Positions 7,720 through 15,364 of a stretch of DNA of 32,126 bases are shown one piece after another (within the stretch, counting starts at the first letter, position 1; each line of letters begins with the position of its first letter). Source of the DNA: Nitrososphaerota archaeon (lineage in GTDB: Archaea > Thermoproteota > Nitrososphaeria > Nitrososphaerales > Nitrosopumilaceae); contig JAGWHF010000017.1 of assembly GCA_028866895.1 (NCBI GenBank), positions 1 to 32,126 on the forward strand, written 5' to 3'. The position numbers and the translations under genes were made by a program. The notes beneath the pieces are model-generated. The model saw only the letters and a list, made by a program, of their open reading frames with translations. It was not told where the DNA came from and did no database searches.

Positions 7720-8280
7720 CAATTGCAGGATCCAACGCAACAAGGACAGGATCCATCTCAGGCGGGCACGCAACAGGAACAGCAAAACTCCCAAAGGGAT
7801 CTGCAGGATCCAAACCAGCAAGGAACATCCCAGTCTTCACAGGATAATCTGGCTCAAAATGAAATGAACAGGCAGGATAAACTACAAAACGAGAAAGAAA
7901 ATGTACAGAAACAACTCACACAAATGCAGGATCAATTTGCACTAAATTTAGCTAATCAACTAGCCCAACAAATCCATCAACAGCAACAAGTGGACCAACA
8001 GCAGCAGCAACAGGTCCAGCAGCAGCAACAGGTCCAGCAGCAGCAACAGGTCCAGCAGCAGCAACAGGTCCAGCAGCAGCAACAGGTCCAGCAGCAGCAA
8101 CAGGTCCAGCAGCAGCAACAGGTCCAGCAGCAGCAACAGCAGCAGGCAAATTCAGGCAACGGCAACGGCAATGGCAACGGCAACGGCAACGGCAATGGCA
8201 ACGGCAATGGCAACGGCAATGGCAACGGCAATGGCAACGGCAATGGCAACGGCAATGGCAACGGCAACGGAAAGCCTTGA
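7609..8280 (+). CDS. Secreted low-complexity Gln-rich / (Asn-Gly)-repeat protein
   Basis: A signal peptide (VKRSTAAIASVLFLVVLANIG) is followed by a hydrophilic Gln/Asp/Asn-rich segment with QDPSQ and LQDPNQQG-type motifs, a helical stretch (about 85-125), a Gln tract with Val every sixth residue, and a tail of 19 Gly-Asn pairs ending GKP. There is no recognisable catalytic domain. The composition resembles prion-like or adhesive/matrix polypeptides. GTG 7609 fits the TATA box at 7576-7583 for a near-leaderless mRNA; TTG 7600 would add three residues. The pentapeptide-repeat gene follows after 39 bp and has its own Shine-Dalgarno, so the two may be co-transcribed. The N-terminal 40 residues are shared with the 5814 gene. 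Confidence 0.8.
   Translation: MKRSTAAIASVLFLVVLANIGYNFPTAAALTQAEEQQQLQDPTQQGQDPSQAGTQQEQQNSQRDLQDPNQQGTSQSSQDNLAQNEMNRQDKLQNEKENVQKQLTQMQDQFALNLANQLAQQIHQQQQVDQQQQQQVQQQQQVQQQQQVQQQQQVQQQQQVQQQQQVQQQQQVQQQQQQQANSGNGNGNGNGNGNGNGNGNGNGNGNGNGNGNGNGNGNGNGKP
8000..8148 (+). repeat. 18-bp tandem repeat encoding Gln-Val-(Gln)4
   Basis: Seven copies of an 18-bp unit (CAGGTCCAGCAGCAGCAA) place a GTC codon at 8014, 8032 and every 18 bp to 8122. The flanks are pure CAG/CAA codons. Units are essentially identical in DNA, pointing to recent slippage or unequal exchange. Confidence 0.9.
8155..8268 (+). repeat. Hexanucleotide GGCAAY tandem repeat encoding (Gly-Asn)19
   Basis: There are nineteen in-frame GGCAAC/GGCAAT hexamers, with AAC and AAT alternating in runs that suggest a 12-bp higher-order unit. 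Copy number is likely to vary between strains, and the tract may be mis-assembled. Confidence 0.9.
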
Positions 8281-8319
8281 TTTTTTTACATTTCAATAAA
8301 TTCTTGAAAAGGTGAGATT

Positions 8320-9246
8320 ATGAACCCAAAAATAATACTGCTGGCAGAAATCATGGTACTTTCATTCCTGGCCGCCGATTTTTCAAGCTACACTGCAACA
8401 GCAATGATATCCTCAGGAATTCCCTCCAACTGTTACATTGCGCCGCAACAGCAGGTCAACTGGGAGGAATGCCCGTTTGCCGGCAGGTACTTTTCAAACG
8501 TAAGCCTAGACGGTTCAAACCTCTCACACATCAATCTCTCGGGGGCGCAGCTGACGGGAGTCAGTTTGAGGAACGTGAACCTCTCAGGCGCTGACCTTAC
8601 AGGCATCCATCTCAGCAACGTGGACCTTACAGGTGCCAAACTGTACGGGGCCAATTTGAAAGGCGCCGTACTCTCAAATGTAAAATTGTCAGGAACGGCG
8701 TTTTCAGGGGCCATCCTTGACAACCTCGACCTGTCCAATCTAAACATGAAAAATGTGGATCTCTCCTCTGCCTCCCTCATAAACTCCAACCTTCAAGGCG
8801 CCGACCTTTCAGGAACCAACCTGAGCTATGCCACGCTTACAGGCGCAAACCTGAAGGGGTCAATCCTGTTCAACACGAATTTCTTTGATGCAAACGCGGG
8901 AGACACAAACCTCTCCGACACGATAATCGGGGGAACCAACTTTTTCGGGGCAAACCTGACCAATTCAGATCTCACGCATGACGATCTCATTGCAGTCAAC
9001 CTGGCCTATTCCAATCTGGTGGGGACCGACTTTTCAAGCTCCAACCTTGCCGACGCCGATTTCGACCATTCAAACTTTGTTGACACCAAGTTCGAGGGTA
9101 CCAATCTCAGCGATTCAACCCTGACCCATTCCACGCTGTTTGATGTGGATTTTCACAACGCAAACCTTGAAAACACCAATCTGTCAAGCTCGACGATTAC
9201 AAGGGGCGTCTGGTCATGCCATAATAATCCGGCCTGCCACGCCTGA
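8320..9246 (+). CDS. Secreted pentapeptide-repeat protein
   Basis: The 308-aa product has a signal peptide (MNPKIILLAEIMVLSFLAADF) and then more than 40 consecutive pentapeptides of the A(D/N)LxX type, for example LSGADLTGIHLSNVDLTGA, from about residue 55 to 295. The repeats should fold as a right-handed quadrilateral beta-helix. Later repeats shift to less regular DFSSSN and DFDHSN forms. Two Cys lie near the N-terminus (NCYIAP, EECPFAG) and two near the C-terminus (WSCHNNPACHA), possibly capping disulfides. Cytoplasmic members can mimic DNA; an exported one is more likely structural or adhesive. ATG 8320 has a good Shine-Dalgarno (AAGGTGAG). It probably belongs with the 7609 gene upstream. 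Confidence 0.88.
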   Translation: MNPKIILLAEIMVLSFLAADFSSYTATAMISSGIPSNCYIAPQQQVNWEECPFAGRYFSNVSLDGSNLSHINLSGAQLTGVSLRNVNLSGADLTGIHLSNVDLTGAKLYGANLKGAVLSNVKLSGTAFSGAILDNLDLSNLNMKNVDLSSASLINSNLQGADLSGTNLSYATLTGANLKGSILFNTNFFDANAGDTNLSDTIIGGTNFFGANLTNSDLTHDDLIAVNLAYSNLVGTDFSSSNLADADFDHSNFVDTKFEGTNLSDSTLTHSTLFDVDFHNANLENTNLSSSTITRGVWSCHNNPACHA

Positions 9247-9383
9247 CAGCATCCTCCCCTGATGAAAAGGCGCGGCACAGGCAAGCCCGGCATCCCATGT
9301 TCTCCCGGTTTTGTACGTTGCATGAGGACAAACAACATCTTATAAGAAAATTTCAGCCAAACGAGATTACAGGCGCAAACAAA

Positions 9384-9812
9384 ATGGAGACAGGAGATGA
9401 CAAATTCTACAGGGCAATACTCAACGTCCTAAACGACGAGCAGTCGATGAGGATAATCCTCTGCGCATCAAAAAACGCAAAATCAATGAACGAGATGATC
9501 CAGGAGACAAACATCGCCCGTACGACCATACACAGGAAGATAAATTCAATGGTCCGGGAGGGGCTTTTATTCGTAGAAAACTTCACGATTTCCAGGGACG
9601 GAAAGAAAAGCATGCTGTTCCGGGGCCGGATTTCCAACATCGAGATAAGACATGACGGTAAAAACCTGATGATAATGATAGAGGAAAATCCCGGCGGAAG
9701 GTCGAAAATACTCGCGCGTTCAAGCCAGAATGAAACCGGCAAGCCCAGGCCGGAAAATTCAACAGAACCACTTTCAGGCGTAAAAGGGGATCTTGCCGTC
9801 CATTATCTCTGA
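9384..9812 (+). CDS. Winged-helix transcriptional regulator (ArsR-like fold)
   Basis: The start is ATG 9384 (METGDDKFYRAILNVLNDEQ). TATAA at 9340-9346 puts transcription start near 9370, downstream of the longer ATG 9297. Residues 15-80 form a winged helix: helices LNDEQSMRIILCASKN and MNEMIQETNIARTTIHRKINSMV, then a wing (EGLLFVENFTISRDGKKSMLFRG). The rest is a beta-rich segment (NIEIRHDGKNLMIMIEENP) and a polar tail. It should bind DNA as a dimer. Candidate targets nearby are the palindromes at 5857, 7546 and 10284, but no site is assigned. Confidence 0.75.
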   Translation: METGDDKFYRAILNVLNDEQSMRIILCASKNAKSMNEMIQETNIARTTIHRKINSMVREGLLFVENFTISRDGKKSMLFRGRISNIEIRHDGKNLMIMIEENPGGRSKILARSSQNETGKPRPENSTEPLSGVKGDLAVHYL

Positions 9813-9854
9813 TCCACGCAACCGGAAGAAACAAAAATTCCAGCCTAAATCGTA

Positions 9855-10253
9855 CTATACGTGAGTTACCTTCAAGCGTCGGAGGGAACACACATTGCGC
9901 ATTGTCTCCATCACCTTCTCCATCTTGAAGGGCTTGAAAACCACTGCAGAAGCCTCCAGCCTTTCCAGCTTGTCCTCCGTCTCAGCCGTCAGGTCCGCAG
10001 TAACCATGATTACTTTTGCATCCCCGTCCAGTTTTTTGATCCCCTCCAGCCCGTAAAACCCGTCATAGCATGGCATCATTACGTCCATGAAGACGACATC
10101 CGGCCTCAGCCTTGCATACAAGTCACAGGCATTTTTTCCATCGTAGCCCCTCCCAACTACCTGTATCCCCATGATTTCCAGGTATTCTGAAAAGAATGAC
10201 ACGGTGTCATTGTCATCATCAATCACTATGGCCCGCAGATGTTCTTCCAACAA
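9855..10253 (-). CDS. Single-domain response regulator (CheY-like receiver)
   Basis: The 132-aa protein is a stand-alone receiver domain. It has an acidic pocket IDDD (12-14), phospho-acceptor Asp57 in VFMDVMMP, Thr85 (VTAD) and Lys107 (VVFKPF), so all catalytic residues are present. No output domain follows. Like other archaeal single-domain receivers it probably relays phosphate or acts by protein contact. The start is TTG 10253. An AT-rich TTAATTTAATTT element about 25 bp upstream favours a leaderless message. It is the only intact receiver in the window and so the most obvious candidate partner of the histidine kinase at 5880-7385, though the two are 2.5 kb apart. Confidence 0.88.
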   Translation of the reverse strand: MLEEHLRAIVIDDDNDTVSFFSEYLEIMGIQVVGRGYDGKNACDLYARLRPDVVFMDVMMPCYDGFYGLEGIKKLDGDAKVIMVTADLTAETEDKLERLEASAVVFKPFKMEKVMETMRNVCSLRRLKVTHV

Positions 10254-10605
10254 CGTCCGGACGACTCCAAATTAAATTAACCCCTGTTTGTTTTTCCCAA
10301 ACAGACGGACCGGACCCTACAGGCCTGACCCGTGATGCAAATAGCCACAACTTACATGGCAAGCGGACATTTGCAACCACTAAACCAACGGTTGTTCCGA
10401 TATATGCCGGCAGTCCTGACCACGGTTTGAACAAGTAAACGGATGGCTCTGGGTTTGAATTGCAATGGCGGCGGTAGTTGGATTCTGGCTTTTCTATTTC
10501 AGACTGCCAGAGGTTGGAAAATGAAGACTCGATAAATCCGTTTTAAATCCCAAAAAGATTGTTTAAAAAGTCATCATGCCAAACTGGCAGTTTCTTAGAA
10601 GAAAG
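10254..10605. promoter_or_regulatory. Divergent intergenic region with two inverted repeats
   Basis: No gene is supported here. Near the response-regulator start lie CGTCCGGACG (10254-10263), the TATA-like TTAATTTAATTT (minus strand, about 10268-10280) and a 7-bp inverted repeat CTGTTTG/CAAACAG (10284-10304) just upstream of it, well placed for an operator. Close to the right-hand promoter is TTTCTTAGAAGAAA (10591-10604), a perfect 6-bp inverted repeat abutting the conserved TTACGGTG element. The middle (about 10305-10590) shows nothing I can name. Confidence 0.4.
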
Positions 10606-10662
10606 TTACGGTGATAAAGTACGCCACTTTTTTAAGGCAATATGGTACCGTCCATATCAAAC
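10606..10662 (+). promoter_or_regulatory. Conserved promoter of the MKTLHLAI set, copy 1
   Basis: TTACGGTG (10606-10613), TTTTTTAA (10628-10635) and a short AT-rich leader ending ATCAAAC before ATG 10663. The same order and spacing, including the run CGCCACTTTTTTAAG, is found at 26197-26254. A less exact copy is at 20682-20738. The upstream element sits where an activator would contact TFB/TBP. This alignment decides the start at 10663 rather than ATG 10642. Confidence 0.6.
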
Positions 10663-12903
10663 ATGAAAACTTTCCATCTTCCAATAATCATGCTTTTAAT
10701 GCTCATGATTCCAATCCTTGTTCATAATGCCAATGCCACGGTTCCGCAGCTCTCGTTTGGCTCGCTTGGATCAGGCCCTGGTCAACTTCATCTTCCAAGA
10801 GGCATAGCAGTTGACGATTCCGGCAACATCTACGTTGCAGACAACAGGAACCACCGGGTGGAGGTCTTTGGCCCGTCGGGAAAATATGTCTCAGAGTTTG
10901 ACAAGGGCGGAATCCCAGAGGGCATTGCAATTGACAGGTCGGGAGATATCGTGGTATTGGACAGGGCAAACATGACGGTAGAAAAGTACGGCCGGGATGG
11001 AAGGCTAGTCTCATCGTTTGGCTCTGCAGGTTCCGACCCAGGACAGCTGGGAAACGCAGAACGTGTTGCCGTGGACGCAGGGGGCAACATCTACGTTACG
11101 GACGCAAATGACGTGCAAAAATTTGACTCGGACGGTTCGCATGTATCGTACTTTTTTGCAAACAACTCAAAGAACTGCTGCATGAGTGCCATGGGAATTG
11201 CAGCAGACAGCTCAAACAACATCTACGTGGCAGACATGATGTACCACCGGATAATCAAGTTCAACTCCACAGGCTCCATCCTCTCCGTGTTCAATGCAAC
11301 ATTTTCAGAACCAAGGATTAGCAGCACCCCGCAGGACGTTGCGGTAGATTCCGACGGCAGCATCTATGTCGCAGACACGTACAACGGGCGCATTGTAAAG
11401 CTTGATTCCCAAGGCCGCCCTGTCTCCGCAATTGGGATTTCAGGCGTCCCGGTAGGGCTTGCAGTCAAGGACGGCATGGTCTACACAACGGACATTGCAA
11501 ACAACCGGGTCGAGATATATGCAACATCACAATTTGTTAACAGTTCAGGCCTTGCCATGAACAGCACGCAGCCAACAGGGGTCCCGCTAAACAAAAACTC
11601 GACTGCGCTTGAAGCCGCAATAAATCTTGCCAAAAGCTCCGCCCAGTTCCAGTCCATGGTCAAAGGCTACAACTATTCCTTTAGCAGCGACTTTGAAGAG
11701 TCGGGACCCTTGTCAAAGGGGGGGATAGGACTTACCGCACGCGGGTTTGCCTTTGAACTGTATTCCGGCCCGGTAAAACCGGGGAGTGCAGTTAAAGTGG
11801 TAGAGGTCCTGGAAGATCCGACCCTTTCAAGGATACTGAACGTCACATCATATCCGGCAGTCTATATGGGGCCTGCGATGTCTGCCGGCCCGCATACTCA
11901 TCCCGTGTCTGGCAGGCCGTCTCCCCTTGCACAGCTCAGGTCCGGCATTAGCCTAATTGACGTCACATGCAAACCCGGCTTCTATCTTGCAGTAAGAATG
12001 GATCACGAGCCCGCATGCCTCAAGCCAGCTACAATCTCCAAGTTTGCGTCAAGGGGGCTGCTTTATGGTGCAGGGCAGGACTCGGAGACCACCATATTGA
12101 TTCCGCCAGGCTCCGGGGACGGAACCTTAAACAAGACTTACAGTCCCGATAACGCAACTGTTGTAATCGGAATCAACAATACGGTCACCTGGGTAAACCA
12201 GGCAAATGCTACAAACTCGATTGTCCAAGACATGCCGGTAGTGCAAAACCTAAACACATTTGGCAGCGATCAGCTGCTGCAAGGGGACTCGTACAGATAC
12301 ACATTCACAGAACCCGGCGTCTATCATTATCATGGAATGGCACACCCGTGGCAACGGGGTACTATCAACGTAATTTCAGTCCCACTCGTGGGAACCTTGA
12401 CTTCACAGCAACCCGGCACGGCGAGTTCCTCAGGAAACCACACACTACCATCATCGTTTGAGCCATGCCAGGACCCATGGCCGCAAAAATATCCGGGAAT
12501 ACCAGTCTTGTACATGCCACAAAACTCTACGGGGAAGATATGCGTAAGGTATCACAACCTAAACGATTTCCCAGTGCATGTGGGGGTGTCAGTCTTTGAG
12601 GCAGGAAATCTCACTGAAACCGCAAATGACGCAACCACTTGGAGCGATGCGGAAAACGGGACAATAGGGCCGGGTGACTCGACTGTTGCGTATTGGGTCA
12701 AGACTGGAGGCCACAAAGGGCTGTACGGGCTGACAATATTTTGCGTGGGGATGCCCTTTGCAGTGGGATATGATGGCGAAACCCTGCAAGAAGGCCAGTT
12801 CCCGTGGCTGGGGCACGGACAGATTTACTGCCCGATGGAACCCTATGACTTTCACATTGACAGCACGACTGGAATCAGGGTAGGATACATTCAGGCGAAA
12901 TAA
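10663..12903 (+). CDS. Secreted NHL-propeller and cupredoxin-like multidomain protein
   Basis: The signal peptide MKTFHLPIIMLLMLMIPILV is a variant of the MKTLHLAI leader. It is followed by a six-bladed NHL propeller (about 25-285) with repeats such as GIAVDDSGNIYVADNRNHRV, a middle region, and a short two-Cys module (IDVTCKPGF then EPACLKP, about 430-465). Next come a cupredoxin-like domain (about 470-575: TVVIGINNTVTWVNQA, then YHYHGMAHPWQRG) and a C-terminal domain with paired Cys (EPCQDPWPQKYPG, IFCVGMPFAVG, QIYCPMEPYD). In the cupredoxin domain the usual Cys and Met copper ligands are absent, though several His remain. It is probably a cell-surface protein. Promoter and leader tie it to the two minus-strand operons at 15365-26196. 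Confidence 0.85.
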   Translation: MKTFHLPIIMLLMLMIPILVHNANATVPQLSFGSLGSGPGQLHLPRGIAVDDSGNIYVADNRNHRVEVFGPSGKYVSEFDKGGIPEGIAIDRSGDIVVLDRANMTVEKYGRDGRLVSSFGSAGSDPGQLGNAERVAVDAGGNIYVTDANDVQKFDSDGSHVSYFFANNSKNCCMSAMGIAADSSNNIYVADMMYHRIIKFNSTGSILSVFNATFSEPRISSTPQDVAVDSDGSIYVADTYNGRIVKLDSQGRPVSAIGISGVPVGLAVKDGMVYTTDIANNRVEIYATSQFVNSSGLAMNSTQPTGVPLNKNSTALEAAINLAKSSAQFQSMVKGYNYSFSSDFEESGPLSKGGIGLTARGFAFELYSGPVKPGSAVKVVEVLEDPTLSRILNVTSYPAVYMGPAMSAGPHTHPVSGRPSPLAQLRSGISLIDVTCKPGFYLAVRMDHEPACLKPATISKFASRGLLYGAGQDSETTILIPPGSGDGTLNKTYSPDNATVVIGINNTVTWVNQANATNSIVQDMPVVQNLNTFGSDQLLQGDSYRYTFTEPGVYHYHGMAHPWQRGTINVISVPLVGTLTSQQPGTASSSGNHTLPSSFEPCQDPWPQKYPGIPVLYMPQNSTGKICVRYHNLNDFPVHVGVSVFEAGNLTETANDATTWSDAENGTIGPGDSTVAYWVKTGGHKGLYGLTIFCVGMPFAVGYDGETLQEGQFPWLGHGQIYCPMEPYDFHIDSTTGIRVGYIQAK

Positions 12904-12906
12904 GAA

Positions 12907-13032
12907 ATGAAAGCTCTCACTCTTGCTGTATCATTCATCATTGTTGCTACGGCTGTTAGCGGCGGAGTTGCATATGCACAAGATGAGGCAAATTCTACAA
13001 GCCAGGCTCCCAGAACACTACCGCAAGCGTGA
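12907..13032 (+). CDS. Micro-protein with signal peptide, possibly a frameshifted longer gene
   Basis: ATG 12907, 3 bp after the preceding stop, opens a 41-codon frame. It starts MKALTLAVSFIIVATAVSGG and continues VAYAQDEANSTSQAP, a textbook signal peptide with an AYA|Q-like cleavage site and only about 16 mature residues. A different frame then reads NTTASVIPEKAQETPRPLD to a TAA at 13069-13071, which looks more natural than the RTLPQA ending in frame. A one-base frameshift around 13010-13016 would give a secreted peptide of about 55 residues. Either reading is short. It may be translationally coupled to the 10663 gene. Confidence 0.4.
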   Translation: MKALTLAVSFIIVATAVSGGVAYAQDEANSTSQAPRTLPQA

Positions 13033-13110
13033 TCCCTGAAAAGGCGCAAGAGACACCAAGGCCTCTTGATTAAACGAGAGTACGTTAAACGGCTTTGAAA
13101 ATGCTCCCCT

Positions 13111-13172
13111 GGTAGAACCCTACTACCAAGAAATACGCCCGCGCCTTGAGGCGAATCTTGTGCGATTTTTTT
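13111..13172 (+). other. Two small hairpins and a T-run in a gene-free stretch
   Basis: GGTAG/CTACC (13111-13127, 7-nt loop) is followed by CGCC-TTGA-GGCG (13142-13153) and seven T at 13166-13172. This could be a transcription terminator or small RNA end. No gene is supported between 13033 and 13318; the remainder shows no clear coding pattern. Confidence 0.25.
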
Positions 13173-13318
13173 GAAGATGTTTTAGGGGGTACCTTTGAAG
13201 AGGCGGCATCACAACTCCCATCAAAACAAAAATAGTTTAGCCTTGCCAAACCATCACGCTGAAAAATTATTTTTAGAAATGTATCCTGCATGAAAAAATA
13301 AAAAAGGAAAAGTGAATT

Positions 13319-13900
13319 CTAGGATCTTGGTGCCTGGAATGCCATGCTAAAGTCGGCAGATCCTGCATCGCTAAAGCCAGCTGGTGCAACGATAGAGACT
13401 TCACCTAGGTGTGCCACGATATTGCCATGAGCTCGGAGGCTAGTATCAGATGCTGTGCCTGATAGAATCTGGACTTCTGTCCCATTTGATGGGATTGAGG
13501 TTCCCTGAGCTGCTGGTGTGACTCCACTTACAGAGCACGTGCCTTCATGGTTGCATAGTTTTTGAGCAGGCTCATACGTTCCAATTGTGCCAAAGTCAGA
13601 CAGTGTAGCACAGGTTCCGGTCCCATTGTCATTGCAGGTGGCACTGATGTTAAATGCACCTGTCATGTTGTCGCCTATTCCCGCTCCCTTGTCAAGGCAG
13701 GAACTTTCTACAGTATATGTTATGACAACGCCGTTTGAGCTGTTTGTACTTGTTGCCGTCTCTATTTCCGGACCTAATGCGGTTCCGGTACCGGAAACAG
13801 CACAGCTCCCCTGCGCATTGGCAAAGTCTGGCATTTGCACAGCCAATGCAATAACAAGTATTGCAGCTGGCACTATTGCCAAAGATTTTGTTTTGTTCAT
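13319..13900 (-). CDS. Secreted Cys-containing protein of unknown function
   Basis: The 193-aa product begins MNKTKSLAIVPAAILVIALA with a signal peptide cut near AQGSCAVSG (residue ~30). The mature chain is Thr/Ser/Gly-rich and beta-like, with about eight Cys in pairs (SSCLDKG, ATCNDNGTGTCA, KLCNHEGTCSVSG), suggesting extracellular disulfides. I do not recognise the family. ATG 13900 has AAGAGG 8 bp upstream as ribosome binding site and an AT-rich TATA-like segment (CTTAATAGATAAA). It is monocistronic, between the gene-free stretch and the winged-helix gene. Confidence 0.75.
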   Translation of the reverse strand: MNKTKSLAIVPAAILVIALAVQMPDFANAQGSCAVSGTGTALGPEIETATSTNSSNGVVITYTVESSCLDKGAGIGDNMTGAFNISATCNDNGTGTCATLSDFGTIGTYEPAQKLCNHEGTCSVSGVTPAAQGTSIPSNGTEVQILSGTASDTSLRAHGNIVAHLGEVSIVAPAGFSDAGSADFSMAFQAPRS

Positions 13901-14007
13901 TATTTGCCTCTTACAAATTTATCTATTAAGTCGCGCTCAGCACTAGGTAAGTACCACGCGATAAGTATTTTCAAAATATTACAAACAGAATATTAAATTC
14001 AAAATTT

Positions 14008-14271
14008 TTAATTGAAGTTTTTTAGCTGCTCTATTACTTCAATTCCTTTCTCAGTCACCGTTACAAAACAGATGCCGCCGTCAAAAAGTACATTTATCCA
14101 TCCAAGTGCATGTAGTAAATTGAGATATCTTATGCATTTGTTGTAATTCAAGCCAGACATGCCAGCAAGGTTTGTCCTTTTGAGACGGCCATTCTCGTAA
14201 AGTATGCGAATAATTCTTTTTACGACGTTAATGCTAAAAGTATTGGCATACTCTGAATTCAAATTCGCTGG
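14008..14271 (-). CDS. Small winged-helix DNA-binding protein (HTH_45-like)
   Basis: Eighty-seven residues from ATG 14271 (MPANLNSEYANTFSINVV) make a single winged helix: VVKRIIRILYENGRLKRTNLA, GLNYNKCIRYLNLLHALGW, then the wing NVLFDGGICFVTVTEKG and helix IEVIEQLKNF. This is the pattern of the small archaeal HTH_45-type regulators. ATG 14271 is preceded by GGGAG at ribosome-binding distance. An in-frame GTG (14319) or TTG (14331) would add 16-20 residues. It is divergently placed from the secreted-protein gene at 14520, a possible target. Confidence 0.75.
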   Translation of the reverse strand, partial: PANLNSEYANTFSINVVKRIIRILYENGRLKRTNLAGMSGLNYNKCIRYLNLLHALGWINVLFDGGICFVTVTEKGIEVIEQLKNFN

Positions 14272-14486
14272 CATGTCTTCTCCCGGCCTTATCAAGTTTG
14301 GAAAGGTTACATCTTTCACAATTGCTACCAATTAAACACTGCTCTTTTGCAAGTTACTTTGTCCTATCACTGGATATTTTTGGCAACAAATTCAATTTAT
14401 TGTATAGTATGTCAGATAAAGTAACAGCATACAATACATAATAGATCAGAGAAAAACAAATCATGCAAGCGAAGAAATGATACGCG

Positions 14487-14495
14487 TTTTTTAAA
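14487..14495 (+). promoter_or_regulatory. TATA box of the 14520 gene
   Basis: TTTTTTAAA centred about 30 bp before ATG 14520. It supports that start and a near-leaderless mRNA. It lacks the TTAYGGTR element of the MKTLHLAI promoters. Confidence 0.5.
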
Positions 14496-14519
14496 TCAGA
14501 GAAGATTCTTCGCATCATA

Positions 14520-15185
14520 ATGAAACTAAGACCCAACGGAATGGCACATGCCAAGAAAAAGTCCTTGGCAGTGTTTGGAACCGGTCTGATGTTGATGGTG
14601 TTGACGCTCACACCACTTGGTGGCGCACAGCCGTCATTTGCTACAGGAAACGGAGCACCGAGCGGTCATCACTACAACCTAAACATCAATGGAGTAAGCA
14701 ATACGGCAAACTTTCCTACGACTGATAACAGCGGAGGAAACGTGATCTTTGTCCCATTGCATGGACACTGCGACATTGGCCTTACCCAGGGCTCGTCATT
14801 TTATGTCTTGGACAATAACTGCATGGATGGAAAGGCAAACTTCCAGTTGCCTCCACCAACCACCAGCACTGGAACTGCGCAGTATACAGTCTGGGCAAGA
14901 GCAGTGGGCAAGCCCGGGGGCTCATCCACGCTTACTACATGTGCCACAGACCCGACAACTGGAGAACAGGTGTGTTCTCTAAACCAGGTCATAACCATGA
15001 GAACTCATGGCAAGCAGACATTCACAAACGTCACAAACCAGCTCACACAGCTCTGTTATCTGAACTCTACAACGGGCCAGACTACATGTGTGAACATCTT
15101 TGATCCAACGTTTGAGAACTACCTCTGGTCATATGACAACAATGGGGTAAAGGTCCTTCAGTTAAGGTTCTATCCAATAAACTAA
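14520..15185 (+). CDS. Secreted beta-rich protein of unknown function
   Basis: The 221-aa product has a basic N-terminus (MKLRPNGMAHAKKKS), a hydrophobic core (LAVFGTGLMLMVLTLTP) and probable cleavage after the PSFA segment near residue 41. The mature domain begins HHYNLNINGVSNTANFP. It carries Cys in CDIGLTQGSSFYVLDNNC, TTCATDPTTGEQVCS and QLCYLNSTTGQTTCV, i.e. paired Cys with DPTTGEQV/NSTTGQTT spacers that look like two copies of one hairpin. It ends in VKVLQLRFYPIN. I know similar secreted proteins only as uncharacterised archaeal proteins. ATG 14520 fits the TATA box; ATG 14541 would still leave a signal peptide. Confidence 0.78.
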   Translation: MKLRPNGMAHAKKKSLAVFGTGLMLMVLTLTPLGGAQPSFATGNGAPSGHHYNLNINGVSNTANFPTTDNSGGNVIFVPLHGHCDIGLTQGSSFYVLDNNCMDGKANFQLPPPTTSTGTAQYTVWARAVGKPGGSSTLTTCATDPTTGEQVCSLNQVITMRTHGKQTFTNVTNQLTQLCYLNSTTGQTTCVNIFDPTFENYLWSYDNNGVKVLQLRFYPIN

Positions 15186-15196
15186 CATCCCCCCAC

Positions 15197-15209
15197 TTTC
15201 TTTTTTTTC
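15197..15209 (+). terminator. T-rich terminator after the 14520 gene
   Basis: TTTCTTTTTTTTC begins 12 bp beyond the stop codon. Archaeal termination commonly occurs at such T-runs without a hairpin. Confidence 0.4.
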
Positions 15210-15364
15210 TCACACTGTTCGCTTTCAGCCTTTTACCACATCTAGCACAATTTCTCCAACAAACCCTTTTCCCAATCTGCCTTCTTCAAACTACCAAATA
15301 CCGTCAAACATAATTTTCCCAAACATGCAAACACAATCCAATTTTCCTTCCACATATTCACCTA

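Noticed and set aside
8000-8268. Regular short repeats that might be taken for a CRISPR array or minisatellite
   Set aside because: The units are contiguous, in frame with a signal-peptide ORF and have no unique spacers, so they are coding repeats.
7952-8296. Long antisense ORFs opposite the Gln/Gly-Asn repeats
   Set aside because: They are mirror images of the repeat codons (poly-Cys/Leu-Pro) and have no start signals or family resemblance.
12930-13080. Similarity between CCCTGAAAAGGCGCAAGAGA near 13033 and the remnant near 31465 as a dispersed repeat
   Set aside because: The match covers only about 20 bases with changes and the surrounding sequences do not align; chance is adequate.
13085-13291. 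Minus-strand 68-codon ORF in the gap after the micro-gene
   Set aside because: There is no recognisable start region, and the sequence is interrupted by hairpins and T-runs that fit a terminator better.
14354-14519. Minus-strand hydrophobic ORF beginning MMRRIFSDLKNAYHFF
   Set aside because: It lies on the promoter of the 14520 gene and has no promoter or ribosome binding site of its own; a small membrane protein is possible but not supported.
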